Position numbers and translations under genes: made by a program. From positions 79,826 to 143,825 of the forward strand of contig NW_003314286.1 of NCBI RefSeq assembly GCF_000143415.4: a stretch of DNA of 64,000 nt, read 5' to 3'. Positions 53,740 through 64,000 of the stretch are shown here, in pieces (within the stretch, counting starts at the first letter, position 1; each line of letters opens with the position of its first letter). This DNA is from Selaginella moellendorffii. Lineage: Eukaryota; Streptophyta; Lycopodiopsida; Selaginellales; Selaginellaceae. Below the pieces are notes generated by a model that was not told where the DNA came from, did no database searches, and saw nothing but the letters and a program-made list of their open reading frames with translations.

Positions 53740-56700
53740 TTGAAGGTGCTGCTCAGTTCCGCAACGAGATATTTTTTCTTTCTATGCGTTTACTGATGCT
53801 TCCTTGTAAAACTCGATCTTACCATTTGTCTAAACTCAGTCAATGAAATATTAACATAGTTAATGAAAAGTCAATAGAACAAGCAGCTACAAATCAAGGT
53901 AAGAAATCTTAAATTGGAGCCTGTCTCATGGAATCTAGTACCTCCATAAGCCTTGTAAAAGGTCCAAAGTAAAGCCATAAACTTAAAGAAAAAAATTTGT
54001 CATACTGTAATTTAGTTTCAAGGCATATATAGCCGATCATGCATGGCAATTTATGGTAAAGATGAAGCAAAACCATGCTATAGCTGCTACTTCAGAAGTA
54101 CAGATAAGCGGGTCAGGTCATAGATAATACTCAAACAATGTCCCATGAACCCAGAGATCTTTTCTTGCCTGGATTTAAAGCAGCAATAAGCATCATTCCC
54201 TGTGAAGAGGCCAAACATAAGACCAAGTTAGAGAGTAAAGTAGTATTTCATGCCAAATCATTCAAGAGCTTATGAAGTTTCTCGATCATGTATACAACAT
54301 GCAGCTGAGGTCACTCATATAACATACTCCAGCCTTAGATTCCATGCTAGCTTCTAGTGCACATTTCTATTCGATGATGGGGCTCAAAACCTTCTTGACT
54401 ATTGCTCGTCTTTTTTGATTCCTCACCTAATAAGTAGCCAATTCTAGCATTGATCACCCTCTTGAGCACATCTCTAGCAGTATTGTCTTGGCTCTCTCAA
54501 TCAAAGTCCAGTTGATCAGGAAATTGCCCAACTTCTCAATGTATTGCATTAAAGATTATATTCTAAGAATATTTTATAGACTAAGGGATTAGAGTGGTTT
54601 ACTCTTAAGCAGCATGTTAAGTGGGATATTGATCTCTTGGGAAGTAAAGAATTCCATCAATCTCATCAAGGATGTATAGACCCTTAAAATATCATATTCA
54701 TGATTACCATCAAGAATGCCAAAAACTATAGTACTATGAAGTGGAAGTTGATAATTGGTTAGAGTTATACAAAATTGTTAATTTTACAACTTTAAAGTGA
54801 AAATTGACATTTTGGTGACTAAACTTATAGACCATGTTTCTTTATACTAGAAGACCAATCCAAAGTTAACTTTTTGGGGTGATTTGGCAAAGATTTTCTA
54901 TACTTCATTTGTCAAAAAGTTTGAAAAAGTTAATCTCTTAGACAAGTAATTAAAAATTAAACAAAAGACTTTATCTATGAATGCATTTGTTGACAAGTTC
55001 TATAATGATAAATTGTTTAGCGTGTAATGTTTTGTCAAAGATTTGAATTTGATAGATGTTCAATGTGAAGAAGGATTTTGCTAAACAATATTATCACCAA
55101 GGCTTAGATTTTTGTGAAACCATTAGTCAACTAGGTCAACTTTGGTCGGTATAATTCATATTTAGGGAAAAATAACTATTACCACATCAAGGCTAAAACA
55201 TAGTTATGAGTCTTGACAATGTCTTTTACAGTGCCACCAATTTTGACATTGCACTCTTAATTGATCCTTGGCTTTTTATTATAGAACAATTCCTTCTAAG
55301 AATGACATTTATGCAACTAAAATCCATAATATGGAATAAAAGATGATTAAAAATCCCTTGAATTATCAAAGGAACATTTAAAGCTTATTTATTATAACAC
55401 AAGTGCTATATCTACATAAGAAAAAGAAATTCTTGACTATCTTAGAATTCAAGTTATATGTAATGCTATATCCATATACCATAACCACTTTATAGATATT
55501 TACATAAGAAAATAAAATTTCTGGACTATCTTAGAATTCAAACTAAATATCCCTTCCAATCTTTAATGGTTCTTTGTGCAATTAGTTTATAAGCTCCACA
55601 AAGTTTATATAAATTTTAAAATTTATTTTTCAATATTTCACCATAGGATGCAGAACTGCCACCATACTAGTATATCCATGATGGATTCTACCACAATCAC
55701 ATTAATATTCCTTAACCTCTTCACAAAAAGATAATTGCTTTCCATTTTATATTTTTTCATAGTAGTCTAAACAAATTTTTTTAGCCTTATTGCCATCTTC
55801 ATTCATCAAATCCATTAAGAAATGTTTTAAAATTGGTGAAATGCTCATGAGATAGTTAATTGTTTTATGGTATACTCATTTATTTATAATATGGGGATCA
55901 AATGAACTATATTTAGAAGAGATTTTGTGATGTATTTCTAAATGAGTTAATGGTTTACCTCTATAATGTGAGATTTAATATAAAATTGACTTAGTTTCTA
56001 GAGTTACTCCTAATTATAAACTAACTTGTACTAGTCTTGCTGAAAATAAGGAGATTAATAAAGTAGTTTATTGAGTACCTTTAAAGTAAGTGGTTGTAAA
56101 TGAGCAAAACTCCTTGATCTACTTTAATACTAATACTCAAGTATATGATAGGTATATGATGTCTTTGTGTAAATTGCAAAAGATTCAATGATAAGATGCA
56201 GAAAAATATATTTCTATTCCCTATCCCTTAATGTAATATTATAATTTGTTTAATATTTTTTATGTTGCTCAGCATTTTATGAATATTGATTTAAGGCAAG
56301 GGTACCATTAAATTTATGTTTAGTCAAAGAATATTCAAAAGATGACATTGTAGATAGATATGAGTTCTTACAAGGCTTTTGTGATGTCATTTAATTTAAT
56401 AAATGCTCTTGCAATGTTTTAGAGATTAATAAGTTAAGTTTTACAGCTTTATTTAGGAAAAATTTATAATTAATTAATTTTTTGTATTCTAGTGTTCAAC
56501 TCTATAATTAAGGAATATAAAATGTCACAAAGAGTTTTGCAACTTTGAAAGATAACAAGTTCTACCTAAAATTATTTAATTTAATTTTATTAGAAAAAGA
56601 GATTGAATATCTTGAATATTTAATATTAATGTACCATATAATATTTGATCCCACAAATATATAAGTTGTGCTTACTAACATATGCCTTTGAAAATGTATA

Positions 56701-58560
56701 TACTTCAAGTTTTTCAATAGTTTATAAAAGATTTTTAGAAATAGTTGCTCCCTTAACTTATCTTTTCAAGAACGTATTTAAACATACTATTATTTGTGGT
56801 TAAGATAAAAGGTGTTATGTTGTATTTCAATAGTTGAAGCAATCTCCAATATTGAGACTCTTTAATTCTATGGTTAAAACATATATAAGTGACATTGTTA
56901 TTAGGGCTGTATTATTATATATATGAGCTTTAAATTTGATGCCATATACTTTAATTAACCTTCTTGAATAAAGAGTTGTGATAACATTATCTGTATGAAT
57001 AAACTTTTATATGGATTCAAACTATCATTCTCTCTAATATTTTAGTTGTTAGAAAGATATTTAAGTCCACCTTACTCATTGGCAAGAGTTCCTCTAATAC
57101 ATGTAGAATGTACACATATAACAATAAAGTGGCTAATACATTATTCAAAATATCTTGTTTGTTTAAGTATATTCTTTTTTATTTTGTTTTTCTTTTTAGG
57201 TGTGGATCATAAGTTATAAAGTATGATCAGAAAAAGCATAGAAAGAAAAATTTTAGATCTCTAATTAAATGGGACAATAATAGAAGGGGAAAGTGATTCA
57301 CATACTTTAAAAAGGGAGACTTATAAAGTTTCAATGATACTTTAATGATTAATTAACCAAAAAAGAGTGTTAGAAATGTATGCTTTCCATAACATTAGAG
57401 TTTTATATAGCAAGAGTTACTATATCATAAATCATAGTCATAACTCTTAAGTAGATATATGAATAAGCATATGTAATGATAATGAACCAGAGCCATATTA
57501 TCCACACTACTTTTTTTTTAATATATACAATCTCTATGATATAAGAGGTTTTTATGGCAAGAGTTGCCATATCATAAATCTATATTGGCTAGAGTTATAA
57601 CTCTTGAGTAAATTATAAATAATTAAATTTTTTATTATAATTTAGTCACTTAATTGCACTTTTGACCATTTGAAGAAATTTTATTCACAACTTTTGTATG
57701 TCCTTGTCTTGACTTGGGGCACTTATTAGTCAAATATATGATTTCAAAACCACACAAACTTCACACTTGGCCCAAATGCTTTATATGTTTGATCCCACTT
57801 CAAATATCCAAAGGTGCCACCAACAAACTAACCTCTTACATTAAAGCTATGTCCGTTCTCATGATCTTATTAGTAGTCCAAGATTACCTGTATCACAGTT
57901 CTATTTTTCCAATATTAAATTATTTATCCACAAGTGCTCATCCCATGACCACAATTTAATATCTTTATGATGTTTCAAGATATAGAGAATACCATCCCCT
58001 AATATCCCTTGTCCAATCCCCATCAAATCCCTCTTTATTTATAACAATACTCACTAACACCACTATAGGTTTAGAATTCAAAAGCCCATCCACTAAGTTT
58101 TATTAACATTTAACATTTCCTCACCATATAACTATACCTTTGATCACTAAGGAAGAAGACCATTCCTCTTCCTTTCCACAATCCAAAACTTTGAAATAAT
58201 ATTTGAAAATACTGTAGCTCAGAATGAGCCTTATAGGTACCCTCTCACCTTCTACCACTAAAGTGCCTTAGCTATATAGGTAGAACAAGGTTCTAATGAG
58301 CCACACAAAATATCAAAATAAGTAATACCACCCACATTTGGCTTGGGAGTATCAATCATTCAATCTTTTAAAGGAGTTAAAGTTGACTTTTAAATATTTC
58401 ACCAAGTCACTTTATTTGTCTATCCATATTCACTCTAAGCTTAGACTTTATAATAGTTATATTTATGTGGGTGTAATCTTCCTTAGTCACATTGGCCTTT
58501 CTAACCCCACTATCTTACATGGACTTACTAAATACCTTATGACAATCATTTTTAGGCTTT
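53740..58560. repeat. AT-rich repeat island 2
   Basis: About 4.8 kb of AT-rich DNA without supported genes. It includes a degraded copy of the 59-kb ORF region at its left end (54210-54560). It also includes an imperfect local duplication (about 55410-55455 and 55500-55545, sharing GACTATCTTAGAATTCAA) and repeated TATCATAAATC motifs near 57424 and 57570. Composition resembles island 1, but I find no LTR-like pairs or primer sites here. No RNA gene seen. Confidence 0.55.
54210..54560 (-). pseudogene. degraded copy of the 59.0-59.3 kb sequence
   Basis: Matches 59030-59300 in order, including CAAATCATTCAAGAGCTTATGAAG versus a near-identical run at 59041, and a shared segment around AAGTAGCCAA and CACCCTCT(C/T)AAGCACGT/ACAT. 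Many substitutions and gaps; no open frame remains on the minus strand. Confidence 0.6.
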
Positions 58561-58567
58561 CACTTTT

Positions 58568-58694
58568 GGATTCAAATTCAAATTTAAACTTAGACTTAGA
58601 CTCAGTCTCAAATAAGGTTTTAGATCTAGACTTGGTCTTTAACTTAGTCTTGAACTCAATTTCAAACTTGATTTTGAATTTGATCTCAAACTTC
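58568..58694. repeat. degenerate hexamer repeat
   Basis: About 125 bp with six-base periodicity around TCAAAT/TTAGAC. One frame reads alternating Leu-Asp/Leu-Asn residues, the product of a degenerate simple repeat and not a protein domain. Confidence 0.6.
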
Positions 58695-58732
58695 ACCACT
58701 TTCTACTGCTATGTGATCAACTCCCAGCACAG

Positions 58733-58954
58733 GTTTGTGGGAGTTTTTGATGATCCGGGCCCATTTGGACGCGGGCAATACAGCACAAACATGCTGCCTG
58801 AGGTCAAGCTTGAGCAGTGGAGGAAAGGCTCGCAGTGTTTCGAGATGGAGCAGAAATTGGCGCTCCATTTGGTGGTGGACAAAAAGTACTATCCAAAGTT
58901 TTGGGATTTTTGCCGGCCCGCATGCTACATTGACAAGCACTCTATGCATTACAG
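58733..58954 (+). pseudogene. isolated exon of a core-2/I-branching-type glycosyltransferase
   Basis: 222 bp bounded by an AG acceptor (58731-58732) and a GT donor (58955), open throughout (74 codons). It encodes FVGVFDDPGPFGRGQY, then EQWRKGSQCFEMEQKLALHL and YYPKFWDFCRPACYIDKHS. This matches the central block of the plant DUF266/core-2-I-branching enzyme family (GT14-like), whose usual sequence includes WRKGSQWFE and CYxDEHY. Here DEHY is DKHS and Trp of QWFE is Cys, both at conserved positions. No other exon of the family is visible within 2 kb, so this is a relic. Confidence 0.6.
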
Positions 58955-59098
58955 GTCAAGAAGGATGAACAAAGAATCATTTGTGCTCGACTATGGAAAC
59001 ATAATAAGAAAACAAATTAAGTAAAAGTCATCCAAGCTAAATCATTCAAGAACTTATGAAGACTGTTGATCTTGACAGCCAAAGTCTCCAACCTTTGC

Positions 59099-59530
59099 TT
59101 ATATGATACATGCTCCAACCACATATTCCACACCAGCTTCTGGCATTTGTTCATCATTACTTTTGTCTTCCCAGATCACCCCTTCCTCTCCAGACAAGTA
59201 GCCAACTCTCACATCAATCACCCTCTCAAGCACGTTTCTAGCATCGTCCCATGCCTTACCTCTCTCAATCAAACTACCACCTCCTCCTCTTCCCAGTCTT
59301 ACCAGCATTCTCCATCCAAAGCCACTCCTTGTGCACTTCACTAAAGATCTCACCGTTTCCTCATCACCCAGCCAAATTGCAACTTCAACCAAGTCCCTCA
59401 TGTTGCATCCACACTTCTCAAACATGCCTGAAAAGAGCTCCAAGAAGAGCCATGTAACCTTCTCATCCTTCTTCACCGCAAACAGCCCAACCACTTCATG
59501 CTCACCACAGTTTTCTTTAGATCCACCCAT
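59099..59530 (-). CDS. unrecognised 143-residue ORF
   Basis: ATG at 59530, open to 59099. The predicted protein has a helical, Trp/Phe/Leu-containing N-terminal half (KKDEKVTWLFLELFSGMFEK), a Gly-rich loop (RLGRGGGGSL), and an acidic C-terminal part with KAWDDARNVLERVIDVRVG. No domain is recognised. A degraded copy lies at 54.2-54.6 kb, so this is a multicopy sequence, possibly from a transposable element or a lineage-specific gene family. Related coding-like fragments continue upstream to about 59980 (MKKWGESSIPWIEEFWEKKL), hinting at a larger broken gene. Confidence 0.35.
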   Translation of the reverse strand: MGGSKENCGEHEVVGLFAVKKDEKVTWLFLELFSGMFEKCGCNMRDLVEVAIWLGDEETVRSLVKCTRSGFGWRMLVRLGRGGGGSLIERGKAWDDARNVLERVIDVRVGYLSGEEGVIWEDKSNDEQMPEAGVEYVVGACII

Positions 59531-60243
59531 CTCACTCTAGTTTTCACATCTCTATGGAACTTCTCTGATGAAAGTAGTGGAGATTTCTGATACCATGAAA
59601 GCAAAAGATATATATGGATAGGTACATATATATAGAAACTACTGCCATGTCTCGTAATCCACATCAGCACATCTCCACTACTTGTCTCAATGCCTCTCCT
59701 TGCAAATGCCATGGCAGCATCATGACACCCTTGAAACTCAAGCTCCACTACTTTCGAAAGCTTTCTCCTTCCTTTTTTCTAGAGCTTATCCAGCTTTTGC
59801 AGCTTTGCCACCTCTTCCTTCTTCATATAGACGGAACTTGAGGCCTCCACAATATCCAAAGCCCTGCTGCTGCTTGGTTGGTCTTCCTGCTTGTTCCTCC
59901 CATGAAGCCTTGCAGGCTTCCAGCTTCTTCTCCCAAAACTCTTCGATCCAAGGAATGCTGCTCTCTCCCCACTTTTTCACTACCCGAGCCTTTTATTCAA
60001 AGCTACTTTTTGGCATTTTGAATAATTATGACCGTTTAATTAAGCATAACCCTTGAACCTTTAACCCCGCCGGAGAAAAGATTCGACAGTGATTCGACAC
60101 ATATTCATGTTGTCAGAGCTATTACTGACGTACATGGATCAAGGGTTTTCATTCAAGCAACTTGCGGGTTCTTTAAATTCCTTCAACTTGGGTGAGAAGC
60201 ACACAAAATGTTTAGCCTTAGGGCTAGTAGCACCATTTCTCTC
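59531..60243 (-). other. upstream fragments of the 59.1-kb ORF region
   Basis: The minus strand carries further coding-like fragments at 59748-59473 and 59980-59786, in different frames from the 59530 ORF and separated by stops. They could be upstream exons of the same gene. A TATATATAG-like run at 59626 may be simple sequence. Nothing else identified to 60243. Confidence 0.3.
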
Positions 60244-63200
60244 CTGTCTTCTCACTCTCTCCTTTTTGTTTCAATGTCAGGGCAGCAAGGGCGAAATACT
60301 GCAACAGCACAGTGTGGCCGTGGGAGGGCGAACAAGGTAGGAGCCTCCATCAATCCATTTGCAGGAGCAGACCTGGGAGAAGCCGTGATCAAAGAGGGGC
60401 CTGGTTTGGGTGCAGCCTTGGGAGACGCCGTGATCGGAGAGGGGCTTGCTTCGACTGTAGGAGATCAAGTTGCTATGTTCGACGGGGTAAACCCTCGACC
60501 AGGTGTTAAGGATAGTGCTGCTGCCAGAATAGGGCGAGGCTGCAGGGGAGACCAGAGAGGGATCCAGGGGCAGGAGACCAACCCTCATCATCCTCCGAGT
60601 CCTAGAGGTAGACCTAGTAGGCCTCCGAATATAGTTTGGAAATACGTCTTCTGCGATCCTTTAGCACTTAGGGAGAGGAACTTGAAAAACACCAAGGCAA
60701 ATCCTTGACATTTTAGCATCGACAAAGTTAGTTGGGAGGTAGTGGTTAGGTGTGTTTTATGCAAAGGTCCCGTGAAGGGAATTGGACCTACGGAGATCAG
60801 GAGGCATCTTTGCAGCTTCTACAAGGAGGAGGACACAGGTTGCTGCATTGCTGACATAAGTTTGTGTCACAGGCCAATACAAGAGTTCAGTAAGGAGTTT
60901 ATGTCTGTAACAAGGAACAATATTGAGATGTACAACATCAAGTTTGCGGAGTTCAAATGACATGGTAGTGGTAGAATGACACGGTTCAGCAATCAAGGAG
61001 CTTCAAGGTTGCAGCAATTGGATGAAGATGCCTACAGTGTTGGAGGATCGACATCAACTCCTCAAGCTAGTGGGAGTATTGAATGTAGGCCAAGATTGAA
61101 CATGTTTGCCTTTCCGAGTAGTAATGACAACAAAGCATGGGAATGGATAGAATGTTTGGAGGGTGAAGACTGGGTTGATGCAGAGTGGTTGCGGCAACAG
61201 GTTCGAGAGACTGAGTTAGCTACAATTGGCTGCATCTCTGTGGGTGGTTTACACTCAGCTGGGAATCAGATTGATATAATAGTGTCTACTAGACGGCCTC
61301 AGACAGGTTCAACAAGTTGTATCTTGTAGGAAATAGCAGCTCTCAAAGGAATCACAGGAAGGGCGTTGACCCCTAAAGAACTTAGGGCATGGCAGAAGGA
61401 GTATGCATTGGGAGTTTATATCGAGCTAGAGTGTTCAACCTAGTAGTTGGTAGACACGCCCAACGCAGTTCCATGTTTATTTTGCCTTCGTTGAAGGCTT
61501 TGCGTGAAGACTTCTTGGATAAGATATACCATGAAATGGTTGAGTGCATTGATCAACAACTTGAGAAAGCTATAGGTGTGTATAGCCCATGACCGCTTTG
61601 CTTAGTAATGGACAGTTGGAAGATAGTTAGTGGGTTGCATATTCAGAATATTATGATCGTTGATGCAACACACCATGAAGAGTTTTTTTATGGCTCATTT
61701 GAGTGCTGTGAATCTTCAGGTATGCATTGCTTTTTCATGTGACGTCCAATTAACTTGTTTGCTTTGCAATGCAGCTGATATCTTGTATAGCAAATTGAAG
61801 AGTGTGGTTTCAGCTATAAACACTCGGGTACTCACTAATGACACAAATGTAGCCATAAGCAACATCCCTGGCAGTGGAAACACATTACATGATCAAATGC
61901 GGTGTATAGAGAGGAAGCGTGGATTATCAGCAATAATAATGGACAATGCGACCAACATGCGGCTTGTTGGACGCAAATTTGAAGCTAAGTTTGAAGATAT
62001 GTGGAGTGTTTCATGCCAGTATCATGCTTTGAACTTTGTACTAATGTTTTGGGCAGGTTTGGACAACATCAAAAGAATATCTGCACACAGGGAAGTGTAT
62101 AGTTCAATTTGTGAAGAACTCCACTCGTGTGCATGCTTTTTATCAAGCTCAACATCTTTAGCAGCAACTCGTTAGACCTGTCACTACTCAGTGAGTATTA
62201 GAGTTGTGTAATTATCTATTACTGACTTTAACACTTTTTTTGTTTCTTTCACAGGTTTGGAACCTATTATTACATGCTCAAGCAATTATGGGAAGAGCGT
62301 GGAGCATTGCAGAGGTTGTTTAAGAATACTTGATTTAAAGATTGGCTACGAAGCCAACCCGCAACAACAACAGAGACTACTAACCAAGCCCTGATGGCAA
62401 TGGAGGATTTTAATTTCTGGGTGGGTGTTGAGAAGGTGATGCAGTTGATGGAGCCGGTGGTGATGGCAATCAAGTTCTTTGATCGCTCAACTTCAACCAT
62501 TGGCTTTGTGTGGCAAGCATGGCATTTTTTGAAGTTCAAGACAGCAGTAGTTATAGGTTTCAATGCAAAGGATAAACAGTTGCTTGAAGACTTTCTGCAG
62601 AAATGGGAGGATCAGTACATGAGATCTTGTGACTTGTTTGGGGCAGCCTGGTGTGTAAATCTGCATTACAGGGAGGATAGGAATAGACAAGAAGCGACAG
62701 CAGCATTCAGTCTTGTTCGACATTGTTTCTATCCAAATGCTGAAGATACCCACAAGCTAAATCAGGAGTACTTTGCGTACATCAATGGAACTGGCCCCTT
62801 TTCCATTGTAGACAGCCGTGATGCACAAGAATTGCTTGAGAAAGGCAAGGATGGAGATTCACCTTGGTATGTTTGGGCCTCTGTGGTCAGCTTCAACTGT
62901 GACTCGGGGGCAGTGCTTTGAAGGGTTGCATGCTATATTTTTGGTTTGACAACTTCAAATTCTGCAGCTGAGCGGAATTTTAGTACATATAGCAACGTCT
63001 TGACACTAAAGTGGAACAAGTAAGCCCTTTGTTCATTTATAAACATGAAGAACTTGTCTAACATTGGTGTCACTTGCCTGTGTGTAGACTGGATCCAGAG
63101 GGGGTTGAGAAGTTCGTTCATATTTACCAAAACCATCGAATTTGGGATAGGAAGGAATCTGAAACTTCTCGCAGCTCTGCAACATGGACTAGAGGAGAAT

Positions 63201-63245
63201 TTGTTAGAGGTAGAGATGATGTGGCAATAGTTATGCCCACGCGGC
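60244..63245 (+). mobile_element. broken hAT-type transposase (BED finger, DUF659, dimerisation tail)
   Basis: Plus-strand fragments in hAT order. A low-complexity Gly/Arg N-terminus lies at 60262-60708. A BED-like zinc finger lies near 60742-60830 (VRCVLCKGPVKGIGPTEIRR plus HLCSF). A spacer follows at 60976-61329. DUF659-like catalytic sequence at 61590-62060 contains MDSWKIVSGLHI, FYGSFECCESSG and IMDNATNM followed by SVSCQYHALNFVL. FGTYYYMLKQLWEERGALQ near 62250 and a long helical part to 62921 follow. The hAT dimerisation segment SAAERNFSTYSNV is near 62967, and the tail ends near 63245. In-frame stops and frame changes (for example after CIL at 61329 and after GVYSP at 61592) show it is not functional. 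Terminal inverted repeats were not identified. Confidence 0.75.
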
Positions 63246-63911
63246 TGTAGCTTTATGTATATGTACACAATCATATACAGTTATATATATATACAGTTCT
63301 TCCTCGTGTGCATGCCTCTCCACTTCCGCTTCCACTACAAACATGGTATCGGAGCCTTGGGCTCCTTGATCCTGGGCATGGCGCTTGCTGGCCAGGAGGC
63401 CAGTGATGAGGAGGAGGATGAGCCTCTCGATTGCAATCCCTTTTGCAATGTTTGGGACGCTTGAGGCATTGCACCAAGGCACTAGGCTGTGTACAAGTGC
63501 TGAGCAACAAGCAGCAGCAAGTAGAGAACAAAGCCAGTGGGCGATTGAGAGATTTCAACAACCCACATCAAGAATTGGGTCAAGATTCAAGAACATTGCA
63601 TAGCAATTCTTTGCAGGAATTTCCAGCAATTGGGAAGGATGCTTATGGAGATTCAAGTGCCTAGTCGCAGAGAAGTGGGAGCCTGGCAGCTCATGGCCAA
63701 GACCACATCCTAGAGGCAAGATTGAGACCGTAGCATGAAGCAAAGAGTGTGCAAGCAAGTCCAAGGCCAAGAACCAAGTTTTGGGTAGTTGATTGATGAG
63801 TTTTTCATATGCTTTTCTCATCAACTCTCCATGCTCATCATCTTAGACTAGCTAGGCACGATTCAGGCTTAGATTCAAACTTGAATCAGCCGCCTGATCG
63901 TGAGTGGGACA
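63246..63911. other. 3' flank of hAT relic
   Basis: Contains TA-rich simple sequence near 63255-63296 and small open frames with Gln-rich translation (near 63500-63600), none recognisable. Nothing else seen. Confidence 0.3.
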
Positions 63912-63946
63912 TGTTAGAGGTAAAGATGATGTGGCAGTAGTTATGC
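63912..63946 (+). repeat. second copy of the hAT 3' end
   Basis: TTAGAGGTAAAGATGATGTGG at 63914 matches the hAT tail near 63206 with one substitution, and continues with CAGTAGTTATGCC against CAATAGTTATGCC. Spacing is about 710 bp. Confidence 0.75.
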
Positions 63947-64000
63947 CACATATATATGTACATATATACATGTACATACATATATACATATATATGTATA
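63947..64000. repeat. palindromic TA/TACA microsatellite
   Basis: Alternating TATATG/TACATA units fill the last 54 bases. They are largely self-complementary and could form hairpins. The repeat runs off the window. Confidence 0.85.

Noticed and set aside
58338-58700. Frame joining the hexamer repeat to the glycosyltransferase exon
   Set aside because: The repeat translates to Leu/Asp/Asn alternation and the exon is preceded by its own AG acceptor, so the fusion is fortuitous.
1-64000. CRISPR arrays, bacterial operons or prophage
   Set aside because: Spliceosomal introns, plant gene families and plant-type transposons throughout; no regularly spaced direct repeats with unique spacers.

Overview
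The window looks like nuclear DNA of a compact-genome land plant. A lycophyte such as Selaginella is my best guess, but this is inference: introns are mostly 50-100 bp with GT-AG ends, genes sit a few hundred bases apart, coding regions are GC-rich, and the gene set is plant-specific (NIP aquaporin, HAK/KUP potassium transporter, filament-like plant protein, PLS-type PPR protein, root-cap protein, plastid IF-1). Two 100-base N runs (4810-4909, 51787-51886) are assembly gaps. Exon coordinates were worked out by hand from reading frames and splice consensus; for most genes the exon lengths sum to a multiple of three.

Layout. 1-3.0 kb: 3'-truncated BSD-domain gene (-) and a NIP aquaporin (+). 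3.7-5.0 kb: an unrecognised decayed coding region with a gap. 5.1-9.7 kb: AT-rich island with four reverse-oriented LTR-like repeats. 9.7-12.6 kb and 24.7-27.9 kb: two direct, decayed copies of a P-loop NTPase gene. They bracket a gene block: root-cap protein (-), organellar NDP kinase (+), HAK/KUP transporter (+), ABCC transporter (+). 28.6-42.2 kb: PPR protein (+), IPK2 inositol polyphosphate multikinase (-), FPP coiled-coil protein (-), RAD51D-like recombinase (-) head-to-head with nucleoporin NDC1 (+). 42.3-51.4 kb: four minus-strand paralogs of an unrecognised secreted Gly/Pro-rich family, interleaved with ALG11 (+), CCT4 (-) and a UBP3/UBP4-type deubiquitinase (+). 51.8-53.6 kb: plastid IF-1, an acidic hypothetical protein and a PPR relic. 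53.7-58.7 kb: second AT-rich island. 58.7-64 kb: an isolated glycosyltransferase exon, a lineage-type ORF with a degraded copy 5 kb upstream, and a broken hAT-type transposase.

Most intact genes are unrelated housekeeping functions, so co-location implies no pathway. The exception is the secreted family. Its four members share a signal-peptide exon, a phase-1 intron after it, a Gly/Pro-rich tract and a Gln/Leu/Ser-rich helical domain with N-glycosylation sequons. Two neighbours also share a 16-bp promoter motif. This family is the best candidate here for something undescribed.
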